Virus record (IMG/VR): IMGVR_UViG_3300032093_011498
Location: 1 to 28,793 of that record
Reading direction: 5' to 3' (one strand)
DNA length: 28,793 nucleotides
Origin: a virus
Position 1 is the first letter of the stretch, and every line of letters begins with the position of its first letter. This document shows, piece after piece, positions 22,121-28,150 of this stretch. A program made the translations under genes and the position numbers. A model generated the notes under the pieces. It had not been told where the DNA came from. It saw only the letters and a list, made by a program, of their open reading frames with translations, and did no database searches.

Positions 22121-23605
22121 ATGAATCATTGCATATTATTTTCTATAACATCTAACCTAAGAAGTCGTCCAAGCGGTGTTCACCGAATAGCACACCATCT
22201 TCGAACTCAAGGATGGAATGCCGAAGTTATCGACTTTTTCTATGGATGGACTCTTGAAGAACTAAAAGAACTTGTCCGATCAAGAGTAACCAAGAACACC
22301 CGTTTTTTTGGATTTTCATGGTTATTTTTCAGCAACGAAATAAAAAATACCATAAATCCTTTTTGTGAGTGGGTAAAAATTAATTACCCGGATATAATAT
22401 TCATCAGTGGTGGACAGACAGAACAAATTTCAAATGATATTATCCATTATCACATTGCTGGTTACGGAGAATATGCGTTAAACACATTACTATCTTATTT
22501 GTTCAGTAATGGTAAAAAACCTAGATTTTCTTTTCAAACACGAAGTAAAACAAAACTCATAAACGCTATACATAGTTATCCTGCTTTTCCCATGCAAGAT
22601 CCCATGATCAAATATGAATCTCGGGATTTTATTGTACCTGGAGAATGGGGTAGAATAGAATTTAGTAGAGGCTGCAAATTTAGCTGTAAATATTGTAATT
22701 TTCCTGTTTTAGGCGTAAAGGGTGATTACACCCGTACAGCAGAAAGCGCTAGAGAACAATTACTACATGCTTATGATAATTGGGGTATTGAAGATTATCT
22801 AGTTTCTGACGAAACATTTAATGATTATACCGAAAAAATTACAAAGTTTGCTAATGTTGTCGAAACACTTCCTTGGAAACCTTATTTTGCGGGGTTCATT
22901 AGAGGTGATTTATTGGTAAGCAGACCAGCAGACAGACATGAGTTACTTAGAATGGGTTTTTTTTCACACTATTATGGTATTGAAACTTTCAATCAAAAAT
23001 CCGCACAATTTGTTGGTAAAGGTATGAAAGTTGAAAAAATACAATCGGGTTTAATAGATGTAAAAAATTTTTTCAAATCCAATACACCAAAAAATTATTA
23101 TGCTGGATCAATGGCGTTTATTTCTGGACTTCCTTATGAAACACTGGAAAGTTTAGAAAGCACTCATCAGTGGATTCGTAGTAATTGGTTGGATCAAATA
23201 GTTATTGCAAGTCCTTTAGAAATAAACAAAAACTTTACTTTTAGATACTCAGACATTGATGAAAACTTCTCATCTTATGGTTATAGAGAAATGAAAATTA
23301 ATGATATTGAACTCGACATAACAAAAATTAATGACTTTTATGGTAATGGTGGCCACGTAATATGGGAAAATGACAATATGAACTTTATTCAGGCATTAGA
23401 TTGGGCAGAAAAAATTCGTTCCCTTAAAATTATAGCTGGACACGATTATCAACGATTAAGTATGGGTGATATATGTAATATACTTTGTGATGAGAATGGT
23501 GATCCTTTACCGAGGGATAAAAAATTATCCGTCACAAGAGGAAATTCACGCAATCATTGGAATCTTTTCTTAGAAAAGTATAAGAAAAAGAAACTTAGTA
23601 TTTAA
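22121..23605 (+). CDS. Radical SAM protein with B12-binding-like N-terminus
   Basis: 494 residues. N-terminal 1-150 has a Rossmann-like pattern (GVHRIAHHLRTQGWNAEVIDFF, then ISGGQTEQI), like cobalamin-binding domains of class B radical SAM enzymes but without a clear DxHxxG. The radical SAM core follows with Cys185-x3-Cys189-x2-Cys192 (GCKFSCKYCNFP) and a GLPYET motif near 325. The substrate is unknown. It is the only supported plus-strand gene in the window, driven by its own late promoter, and its stop overlaps that of the convergent sulfotransferase. It is unlike PqqE in domain layout. Confidence 0.88.
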   Translation: MNHCILFSITSNLRSRPSGVHRIAHHLRTQGWNAEVIDFFYGWTLEELKELVRSRVTKNTRFFGFSWLFFSNEIKNTINPFCEWVKINYPDIIFISGGQTEQISNDIIHYHIAGYGEYALNTLLSYLFSNGKKPRFSFQTRSKTKLINAIHSYPAFPMQDPMIKYESRDFIVPGEWGRIEFSRGCKFSCKYCNFPVLGVKGDYTRTAESAREQLLHAYDNWGIEDYLVSDETFNDYTEKITKFANVVETLPWKPYFAGFIRGDLLVSRPADRHELLRMGFFSHYYGIETFNQKSAQFVGKGMKVEKIQSGLIDVKNFFKSNTPKNYYAGSMAFISGLPYETLESLESTHQWIRSNWLDQIVIASPLEINKNFTFRYSDIDENFSSYGYREMKINDIELDITKINDFYGNGGHVIWENDNMNFIQALDWAEKIRSLKIIAGHDYQRLSMGDICNILCDENGDPLPRDKKLSVTRGNSRNHWNLFLEKYKKKKLSI

Positions 23606-24270
23606 AATTCATACTTATGTTTTTTTATGATATCAAAATTTGATATCTCAACCATTTTCATTAACTCATCAGTATAATAATCTTTATAATTTTTTTTTGA
23701 TACAGTCACATTCAAAGGCGGTTCTTTAAAGATAGAACTTTCTATTTCGGTCGTTAGTTCACCACATCTATCTAACATATAAATCAATTCTTTTCTTATA
23801 TTTTCTTGTTTACCAATATATGTGGCATATTTCGTAAAAACATTATAATAGTTTTGAAAGACTGAAACCTCATTCGTTAACCATTGATAAGGCATATATT
23901 TGTTCACATCATTAACAGTTTCTTTATTCAACATAACAAATAATCTACTGTAGTTGTACATTTTGTTTTTGAATTCATAAGTAGGATTATTCATCAAATG
24001 AATCCATTCAGAAAAATCTTTATGTGTAATCTTTTCGTATAAAAATCCTTCTGTTCCCATTATATCAGAACCATTTTTATTAAATTCATACTGACTAACA
24101 TACCAGTCCCACGGATTTCTAGTAAAAACAAAAACCTCTTTGTTTTCAGGTTTTGTAAACAATATTCCATGTTTACGTTGATTCAGTGTAAGTGGTTCAA
24201 GAATTTTTTTAATCCAAGTACCTGCTGTTTTTGGTATGTGTAAAAATATAGCGTTTTTTGTTACATACAT
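23602..24270 (-). CDS. Sulfotransferase family protein
   Basis: 222 residues. PAPS-binding 5'-phosphosulfate loop HIPKTAGT (11-18) and 3'-phosphate loop FTRNPWDWYVSQYE (about 49-62), the two hallmarks of the Golgi-type/bacterial sulfotransferase family. It would move sulfate from PAPS to a sugar or lipid acceptor. Its ATG is only 13 nt after the CCA of tRNA-Arg and no ribosome site is seen, so the mRNA may start by tRNA processing. It converges with the radical SAM gene, sharing stop-codon bases. Confidence 0.87.
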   Translation of the reverse strand: MYVTKNAIFLHIPKTAGTWIKKILEPLTLNQRKHGILFTKPENKEVFVFTRNPWDWYVSQYEFNKNGSDIMGTEGFLYEKITHKDFSEWIHLMNNPTYEFKNKMYNYSRLFVMLNKETVNDVNKYMPYQWLTNEVSVFQNYYNVFTKYATYIGKQENIRKELIYMLDRCGELTTEIESSIFKEPPLNVTVSKKNYKDYYTDELMKMVEISNFDIIKKHKYEF

Positions 24271-24283
24271 AAATTTTTATATT

Positions 24284-24358
24284 TGGTCCGGCTGCAGGGA
24301 ATCGAACCCCGATTTAAAGATTAGAAGTCTCTTGTATTATCCGTTATACGACAGCCAG
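24284..24358 (-). tRNA. tRNA-Arg (UCU)
   Basis: 75 nt with CCA. Acceptor CTGGCTG/CAGCCGG, T arm CGGGG-TTCGATT-CCCTG, anticodon loop CTTCTAA gives UCU. Discriminator A. Last tRNA of the long array on the transcript, directly before the sulfotransferase gene. Confidence 0.92.
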
Positions 24359-24362
24359 AAAT

Positions 24363-24438
24363 TGGAGCGGATAGCCAGGCTCGAACTGGCGACATTTTGC
24401 TTGGCAAGCAAACATTCTACCAACTGAATTATATCCGC
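24363..24438 (-). tRNA. tRNA-Gly (GCC)
   Basis: 76 nt with CCA. Acceptor GCGGATA/TATCCGC, discriminator T, anticodon stem TTTGC/GCAAA with loop TTGCCAA giving GCC, T arm GCCAG-TTCGAGC-CTGGC. Confidence 0.95.
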
Positions 24439-24652
24439 ATGAATAAGTGTTAAGCTACTAGTCCTCACTAGCCCTCAACTGAGCTGTTACTCTGTCCATC
24501 ACATTTACTTCTGGTCAAACAAGGCGTGATACCCACCTACGATTTTTCTGGCACCCATGTAATTGAGTTCTGAGGCAGATCGTATGCGCCTTGGCGTTAT
24601 GGTTAAGCCAACAGACCCCCTATCAATAACGGGTAGGGACCCCGAGGTTTTT
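24439..24652 (-). ncRNA. Structured RNA spacer 1 between two tRNA-Gly genes
   Basis: 214 nt, clearly richer in GC than the phage average, without an open frame. Nested helices on the minus strand: CAAGGCG (24593-24587) with CGCCTTG (24526-24520), and inside it TACGAT (24584-24579) with ATCGTA (24543-24538). Near the 3' end a hairpin CTAGT-GAGG-ACTAG. A 19-nt motif at 24479-24497 recurs in spacer 2 with 17 of 19 identical. Likely a functional RNA, but of no class I can name. Confidence 0.55.
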
Positions 24653-24726
24653 TGGAGCGGGATATCAGAATCGAACTGATAACAACAGATTGGAAATCTG
24701 TAGTTTTACCATTAAACTAATCCCGC
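24653..24726 (-). tRNA. tRNA-Gly (UCC)
   Basis: 74 nt with CCA. Acceptor GCGGGAT/ATCCCGC, discriminator T, anticodon loop TTTCCAA gives UCC, T arm ATCAG-TTCGATT-CTGAT. Its first ten bases overlap the end of the small gene at 24717. Confidence 0.95.
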
Positions 24727-24884
24727 TTTGTTTCTTGTTTATCTTCAAAAGCATCCAATACACAATCTTCAGTACTCAATTCATCCTGATATTCATTCTT
24801 AAAAATTTTATCCCAATTATCAGAAAACTTATCTTGTGGAACCGAAAATGGTCTTGGTCTACTTCCTTTGCCGCCGTCATTCAT
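24717..24884 (-). CDS. Small conserved phage protein (GGKGSRPRPF)
   Basis: 55 residues, MNDGGKGSRPRPFSVPQDKF then SDNWDKIFKN and an acidic C-terminus. The GGKGSxPRPFSV block followed by W-x-x-IF is shared by many short phage proteins. AAGGAAG precedes the ATG. Its TAG stop lies inside the acceptor strand of the downstream tRNA-Gly, so maturation of the tRNA would cut the end of its mRNA. Function unknown. Confidence 0.8.
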   Translation of the reverse strand: MNDGGKGSRPRPFSVPQDKFSDNWDKIFKNEYQDELSTEDCVLDAFEDKQETKRD

Positions 24885-24900
24885 TTTACTTCCTTGTTAT

Positions 24901-24974
24901 TGGTGCCCTTTGACAGAATCGAACTGCCAATAGATGATTACAAATCAACTGTTATACCATTTAACTAAAAGGGC
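24901..24974 (-). tRNA. tRNA-Thr (UGU)
   Basis: 74 nt with CCA. Acceptor GCCCTTT/AAAGGGC, anticodon loop TTTGTAA gives UGU, T arm GGCAG-TTCGATT-CTGTC, discriminator A. Confidence 0.93.
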
Positions 24975-24993
24975 TATTATACACTACTTATGC

Positions 24994-25068
24994 TGGTAGT
25001 AGTGGCAAGATTCGAACTTGCACCTAACACCGTATGAAGGTGGCGCACTACCATTATGCTACACTACC
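24994..25068 (-). tRNA. tRNA with CAU anticodon (elongator Met or Ile2)
   Basis: 75 nt with CCA. Acceptor GGTAGTG/CACTACT starting with a G-U pair, D arm GCAT/GTGC, anticodon loop TTCATAC gives CAU, T arm GCAAG-TTCGAAT-CTTGC, discriminator A. A CAU anticodon is read as Met unless modified to lysidine (Ile AUA). The next tRNA is the more initiator-like of the two. Confidence 0.88.
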
Positions 25069-25070
25069 AT

Positions 25071-25148
25071 TGGTTGCGGGTGTGGGATTCGAACCACACG
25101 ATTTCTTGCTTATGAGACAAGCGAGGACGACCTCTCCTCTAACCCGCA
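25071..25148 (-). tRNA. tRNA-Met (CAU), initiator-like
   Basis: 78 nt with CCA. Acceptor TGCGGGT/ACCCGCA, D arm GAGG/CCTC, anticodon stem CTTGT/GCAAG with loop CTCATAA, anticodon CAU. The T arm has one extra base: GTG(T)GG against CCCAC, or an 8-nt loop. This could be a natural bulge or a damaged gene. Confidence 0.82.
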
Positions 25149-25195
25149 ATTGAAAAGGTGGGAGATTTTACTCTCCTCGCCTCACACGCGAAACT

Positions 25196-25279
25196 TGGTG
25201 GGTAGCCACGGAATCGAACCGCGTATGCCGAAGCGCCTGATTTACAGTCAGGTGTAGTCACCAATGCTACTCGCTACCC
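25196..25279 (-). tRNA. tRNA-Tyr (GUA)
   Basis: 84 nt with CCA. Acceptor GGGTAGC/GCTACCC, anticodon loop CTGTAAA gives GUA, long variable arm, T arm CGCGG-TTCGATT-CCGTG, discriminator A. Its 5' end abuts the closing helix of structured spacer 2. Confidence 0.95.
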
Positions 25280-25591
25280 ATATTAGAATTGTAGTCTGCA
25301 CTATTTGCTGTGCTCAACGGAATTACCGGCCGGATGTACCGTTTGTATGCATAGTTACTCAGGCATGATCAAGCCCATGGCTTACAGACTACAAATCTAA
25401 TATTGCTTAGGCCACGTTTTTCCACGGTCGCCCCCAAGCTGAGTTGTTACCCTGTCCGAACACTAATCAGCGGTTTGCTACGTAGTGTCCACGCTGCTAT
25501 GTTGTCTGCTTACGTATGCGCTAACGGTGCCATAGCCACCGAACAATTTTCGTAGTTACACGCTACTTTCAGGAAAGTAGTAACCGGATTC
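25280..25591 (-). ncRNA. Structured RNA spacer 2 between tRNA-Asn and tRNA-Tyr
   Basis: 312 nt without an open frame, richer in GC than the genome. A 19-bp helix (25403-25385 with 25298-25280, 18 of 19 paired) closes an 86-nt domain and ends exactly at the tRNA-Tyr 5' end. A likely H-type pseudoknot upstream: CAGCG (25496-25492) with CGCTG (25472-25468), interleaved with GGACACTA (25490-25483) and TAGTGTTC (25465-25458). The 19-nt motif at 25439-25457 is shared with spacer 1. Likely a functional structured RNA of unknown class. Confidence 0.6.
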
Positions 25592-25670
25592 TGGCTCCGC
25601 ATTTGAGGATCGAACTCAACTAACCAGTGGTTAACAGCCACGCCCATGCACCAAGCTCGGGTTCTGCGGA
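25592..25670 (-). tRNA. tRNA-Asn (GUU)
   Basis: 79 nt with CCA. Acceptor TCCGCAG/ATGCGGA (last pair G-A), anticodon loop CTGTTAA gives GUU, T arm TTGAG-TTCGATC-CTCAA, discriminator G. The D loop is about 2 nt longer than usual. Confidence 0.92.
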
Positions 25671-25677
25671 ATAGATT

Positions 25678-26013
25678 TTAATCTACATTTAACTTTTCTG
25701 CATGTACTTCACGATGACAATTCGCACAAAGCAAAGAACATTTATCTATTTCATTTTTTATTTTTTCCCAGGAATAAGTATTGCCTGTTTTAGAAATACC
25801 GAATTCTTTTTCATTAGGATCAAGGTGATGAAACTCTAATGCCTCAACACACTTGTCATATCCACATTTTTCACATTTACCACCTTTGTATTCTATCGCT
25901 TGTAATTTTAAATTTCTTCTTTTCTTCTTAGTATGAAATTTGTTTTTACATTTTATGCCACAAAATACCGTTTCAGTTTCATTAGTACAAAGATGCCATT
26001 TACATTTATTCAT
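25678..26013 (-). CDS. HNH endonuclease
   Basis: 111 residues. Zinc cysteines CEKCG (47-51), catalytic FHHLDP (62-67) and the second zinc pair with His in LLCANCHREVH (about 93-103): a complete small HNH nuclease, like free-standing homing endonucleases of T4-like phages. A separate N-terminal cysteine pair (CKWHLC, CGIKC) may bind a second zinc. It lies between tRNA-Asn and tRNA-Asp and has its own late promoter, suggesting a later insertion into the array. Confidence 0.88.
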   Translation of the reverse strand: MNKCKWHLCTNETETVFCGIKCKNKFHTKKKRRNLKLQAIEYKGGKCEKCGYDKCVEALEFHHLDPNEKEFGISKTGNTYSWEKIKNEIDKCSLLCANCHREVHAEKLNVD

Positions 26014-26037
26014 AAGATTATCCTTTACAGTTAATCT

Positions 26038-26045
26038 TATTTATA
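26038..26045 (-). promoter_or_regulatory. T4-type late promoter for the HNH gene
   Basis: TATAAATA on the minus strand, 24 nt before the ATG at 26013; AAAGGA ribosome site follows. Exact match to the T4 late box. Confidence 0.65.
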
Positions 26046-26056
26046 AATCTTAAACT

Positions 26057-26133
26057 TGGCGACACTTAGGGAACTCGAATCCCTGACCTCCGCCGTGACA
26101 GGGCGGCGTTCTAACCAACTGAACTAAAGTGCC
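26057..26133 (-). tRNA. tRNA-Asp (GUC)
   Basis: 77 nt with CCA. Acceptor GGCACTT/AAGTGTC, discriminator G (as expected for Asp), anticodon stem CCGCC/GGCGG with loop CTGTCAC giving GUC. Its 5' end directly follows the closing helix of spacer 3. Confidence 0.95.
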
Positions 26134-26235
26134 ATATTGAAACACACTATGCAGAAGTCTCTAATCTCACCCCGACAGGAGTATAACACACGACCTCGGT
26201 GCTCCAGTGTGTCCAGAATATAATGTGCTTCAATA
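26134..26235 (-). ncRNA. Structured RNA spacer 3 between tRNA-Glu and tRNA-Asp
   Basis: 102 nt that fill the gap from the CCA of tRNA-Glu to base 1 of tRNA-Asp. The ends pair: ATATTGAA (26236-26229) with TTCAATAT (26141-26134), continued by CACA with TGTG after one bulge. Inside, ACACAC and GTGTGT are interleaved with GC-rich segments (CACCGAGG and CGGGGTG), suggesting a second pseudoknot. GC-rich, no open frame. Confidence 0.55.
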
Positions 26236-26310
26236 TGGTACACCCAACCGGAATCGAACCGGTGTTACTGCCGTGAAAGGGCAATGTCCTGACCGCTAGA
26301 CGATGGGTGC
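26236..26310 (-). tRNA. tRNA-Glu (UUC)
   Basis: 75 nt with CCA. Acceptor GCACCCA/TGGGTGT, anticodon loop CTTTCAC gives UUC, T arm ACCGG-TTCGATT-CCGGT, discriminator A. First tRNA after the promoter at 26354. Confidence 0.94.
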
Positions 26311-26353
26311 AAAAATTATCAAATTGTTAATGAACTCTTACTCTAGAAAATCT

Positions 26354-26381
26354 ATTATACACTAACCACAGTATTTGTCAA
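26354..26381 (-). promoter_or_regulatory. Sigma70 consensus promoter inside the tRNA array
   Basis: TTGACA (26381-26376), 16-nt spacer, TATAAT (26359-26354). About 44 nt before tRNA-Glu. Preceded 5 nt upstream by the 16-nt hairpin at 26387. Confidence 0.8.
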
Positions 26382-26386
26382 GTGGT

Positions 26387-26402
26387 GTTGTAAAAATACA
26401 AC
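26387..26402 (-). repeat. 16-nt hairpin upstream of a promoter (copy 3)
   Basis: GTTGTA and TACAAC around a 4-nt loop, 5 nt from TTGACA, as at 11827. Followed on its far side by TTATCAA-C-TTGATAA (26405-26419), a near-perfect palindrome. Confidence 0.55.
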
Positions 26403-26422
26403 ATTATCAACTTGATAATAAA

Positions 26423-26500
26423 TGGAGGTAAGGGTGGGATTTGAACCCACGGTTTTACAGTTTTGCAGACTGCTGCTTTGGACCACTCAGCCACCTTACC
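26423..26500 (-). tRNA. tRNA-Cys (GCA)
   Basis: 78 nt with CCA. Acceptor GGTAAGG/CCTTACC, discriminator T (the cysteine identity base), anticodon loop CTGCAAA gives GCA, T arm GTGGG-TTCAAAT-CCCAC. Confidence 0.93.
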
Positions 26501-26501
26501 A

Positions 26502-27119
26502 TTAATCTACAGTGGGACCATTTCCATTTTTAAATCCAATAGTCCCACCTTGTTCTTTAATTTTCTTAATCGCATCCTCAAAAAGAATTGGACGATAATC
26601 GGTGTGTTCAACACAAGCGCACCAATATCTCGGATCAAGAACTTTTTTCTGTGTAGTAAAAGGTCTTTCATCGTAAGGACCCCATTCTTGGACACTAATC
26701 GTTTTCATCACTCTGTTGTAATGAAGATGTCCATGAATATTTGTTCCAAAACGCCCAAGACTTTCTTCATGTACAGGAATATGACTAAGAATCATTCCAT
26801 TCATTACATGGTAACCACGAACATCACGAAAATGTTTAGTGTAATCTTCAAGTTTAAAAATATCGTGGTTGCCTTTAATCAACACTTTATCTCCGTTCAA
26901 CCTTTCAAGGATTTGGAGAGACTTGCGATTGATTACAACATCACCAAGATGGTAAACTTTATCATTAGGTCGAACTGTTTCGTTCCAACGTTTTACCATT
27001 TCTTCATCCATTTCTTCTGGATTATCCCATGGCCTAAGTTTCGTACCATCGTCACGCAGGAATCTACATACGCCAGCATGACCAAAATGTGTATCACTAA
27101 CTAGAAATACTGCTGGCAT
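26502..27119 (-). CDS. Calcineurin-like metallophosphoesterase
   Basis: 205 residues. Metal-binding blocks in order: SDTHFGH (8-14), HLGDV (57-61), KGNHD, LSHIPVH and NIHGHLHYN. This small form is common in phages and bacteria as an uncharacterised phosphodiesterase or phosphatase. Ends one nucleotide before tRNA-Cys, so mRNA and tRNA are on one transcript. It is distinct from the larger enzyme at 16501. Confidence 0.9.
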   Translation of the reverse strand: MPAVFLVSDTHFGHAGVCRFLRDDGTKLRPWDNPEEMDEEMVKRWNETVRPNDKVYHLGDVVINRKSLQILERLNGDKVLIKGNHDIFKLEDYTKHFRDVRGYHVMNGMILSHIPVHEESLGRFGTNIHGHLHYNRVMKTISVQEWGPYDERPFTTQKKVLDPRYWCACVEHTDYRPILFEDAIKKIKEQGGTIGFKNGNGPTVD

Positions 27120-27128
27120 AATGCCCCC

Positions 27129-27377
27129 TTATTCGAATGGAATTTCTTTTGAAGGATTTTCCAAAATACTTTCTACCACAAATACATCAAACAATTGATC
27201 ATCTTCTGGATGTTTTATTTCTTCCAAAAAAGTATGATTAAACTTTGTTCGCCAATGTACAAATACTTGTTTATCAGCATTCCATCGTGCTTCACTTGCA
27301 TTACGACAACTGCCTGCATAATAAGCGCCATGAATTAAATTCTGTTTTGCAATTTTAGCTTCGTATGACTCGTACAT
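27129..27377 (-). CDS. Hypothetical protein
   Basis: 82 residues, MYESYEAKIAKQNLIHGAYY then AGSCRNASEARWNADKQVFV and an acidic C-terminus. ATG at 27377 follows AAAGGAAAAATT; frames further upstream run through tRNA-Ser and are ignored. The leader is nearly identical to that of the 27428-27592 gene. Resembles short unnamed phage proteins with a conserved C-R-N-A-x-x-A-x-W-N stretch. Function unknown. Confidence 0.7.
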   Translation of the reverse strand: MYESYEAKIAKQNLIHGAYYAGSCRNASEARWNADKQVFVHWRTKFNHTFLEEIKHPEDDQLFDVFVVESILENPSKEIPFE

Positions 27378-27392
27378 AATTTTTCCTTTAAA

Positions 27393-27482
27393 TGGCGGTG
27401 AGTATTGGATTCGAACCAATGGAAGGTTTAACCCTTCGACGGTTTAGCAAACCGCTGCCTTAAGCCACTCAGCCAACTCACC
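27393..27482 (-). tRNA. tRNA-Ser (GCU)
   Basis: 90 nt with CCA and the long serine variable arm. Acceptor GGTGAGT/ACTCACC, discriminator G, anticodon loop TTGCTAA gives GCU, T arm ATTGG-TTCGAAT-CCAAT. A short reading frame (27428-27592) runs into it from upstream. Confidence 0.95.
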
Positions 27483-27592
27483 ATTGTATCACAAAAATTA
27501 GCAAACATGAGGCAACTAAACATGAGTAATGCAATTCCAATACCTAATACAAACCAATAAAAAAATATTTGTAGTACTATATTGAGTATCAT
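27428..27592 (-). CDS. Small membrane peptide running into tRNA-Ser
   Basis: 54 residues: about 32 very hydrophobic ones (MILNIVLQIFFYWFVLGIGI, then ALLMFSCLMFANF), then about 18 residues encoded by the tRNA-Ser gene itself (...VSWLSGLRQRFAKPSKG). AAAGGAAAAAAC is a good ribosome site for the ATG at 27592. It is either a real peptide whose stop was lost when the tRNA was inserted, or a chance frame. The membrane span and ribosome site favour a real peptide. Confidence 0.5.
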   Translation of the reverse strand: MILNIVLQIFFYWFVLGIGIALLMFSCLMFANFCDTMVSWLSGLRQRFAKPSKG

Positions 27593-27607
27593 GTTTTTTC
27601 CTTTAAA

Positions 27608-27695
27608 TGGCGGAAGCGGTGAGATTCGAACTCACGGACCTTTTACAGTCGTCGGTTTTCAAGACCGATACCTTAAACCACTCAGACACACTTCC
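27608..27695 (-). tRNA. tRNA-Ser (UGA)
   Basis: 88 nt with CCA, long variable arm. Acceptor GGAAGTG/CGCTTCC region, discriminator G, anticodon loop CTTGAAA gives UGA, T arm GTGAG-TTCGAAT-CTCAC. The 18 bases after its CCA match those after tRNA-Ser (GCU), suggesting duplication of a tRNA-plus-leader unit. Confidence 0.94.
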
Positions 27696-27703
27696 ATAAA
27701 TTT

Positions 27704-27779
27704 TGGCCGGTCCTGAGAGAATCGAACTCCCACCTGCGGGTCCGTAGCCCGCCGTAATCATCCATTTTACTAAAGACCG
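27704..27779 (-). tRNA. tRNA-Arg (ACG)
   Basis: 76 nt with CCA. Acceptor CGGTCTT/AGGACCG, discriminator G, anticodon stem GCGGG/CCCGC with loop CTACGGA giving ACG (inosine-modified to read CGN). Confidence 0.93.
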
Positions 27780-27782
27780 ATA

Positions 27783-27977
27783 TTAAATTGTTTTGTCGAT
27801 GTTACTTCCTTTAGTGACAATATCTATAACACCATTTACATCATACACAGTGGTCGGATAATATCTACGCTCAACGACAACTACATCATTACCGTTTGGA
27901 TAATCATAATTAATTCTTTTTTCTATAGTTCGTAGATTTTCTTGCCATCCCAAATATGTAATAGAATTTATTTGCAT
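27783..27977 (-). CDS. Hypothetical protein
   Basis: 64 residues, MQINSITYLGWQENLRTIEK then RINYDYPNGNDVVVVERRYY and a short acidic/Lys tail. AAGGAGTAATC precedes the ATG. It sits between tRNA-Leu and tRNA-Arg on the same strand. No family recognised; appears to be mainly beta-strands. Confidence 0.65.
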   Translation of the reverse strand: MQINSITYLGWQENLRTIEKRINYDYPNGNDVVVVERRYYPTTVYDVNGVIDIVTKGSNIDKTI

Positions 27978-27990
27978 GATTACTCCTTAA

Positions 27991-28067
27991 TGGTGCCCCA
28001 GAGGAGAGTCGAACTCCTAAAATTTGGCTTCTAAGACCAACACGTATACCAGTTCCGTCACCGGGGC
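27991..28067 (-). tRNA. tRNA with UAG anticodon (Leu), short variable arm
   Basis: 77 nt with CCA. Acceptor GCCCCGG/CTGGGGC, anticodon stem TTGGT/GCCAA with loop CTTAGAA giving UAG (reads CUN, Leu), T arm AGGAG-TTCGACT-CTCCT, discriminator A. The variable region is only 5 nt, whereas the Leu (UAA) tRNA at 21366 has the normal long arm. Confidence 0.88.
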
Positions 28068-28073
28068 AAATTT

Positions 28074-28148
28074 TGGTTCCGGTTGGTGGGAACGATCCAC
28101 CGACCCTCGCCTTATCAAGACGATGCTCTACCACTGAGCTAAACCGGA
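28074..28148 (-). tRNA. tRNA-Ile (GAU)
   Basis: 75 nt with CCA. Acceptor TCCGGTT/AACCGGA, anticodon loop TTGATAA gives GAU, discriminator A. The T loop reads ATCGTTC, unlike the usual TTCGANY. Confidence 0.9.
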
Positions 28149-28150
28149 GT

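Noticed and set aside
22121-23605. PqqE identity for the radical SAM protein
   Set aside because: PqqE has a SPASM C-terminal cysteine set and no B12-like N-terminus; this protein differs and lies 18 kb from pqqA.
25018-25257. 79-residue plus-strand frame
   Set aside because: Runs antisense through three tRNA genes; the IGCGCGIRT/SHGIEPR-like pieces are typical false frames of antisense tRNA sequence.
24439-26235. GOLLD RNA identity for the structured spacers
   Set aside because: Location near phage tRNAs fits, but I cannot match conserved GOLLD sequence and the spacers are interrupted by tRNAs and an HNH gene.
26463-27104. 213-residue plus-strand frame
   Set aside because: Antisense to the metallophosphoesterase with full motifs; overlaps tRNA-Cys.
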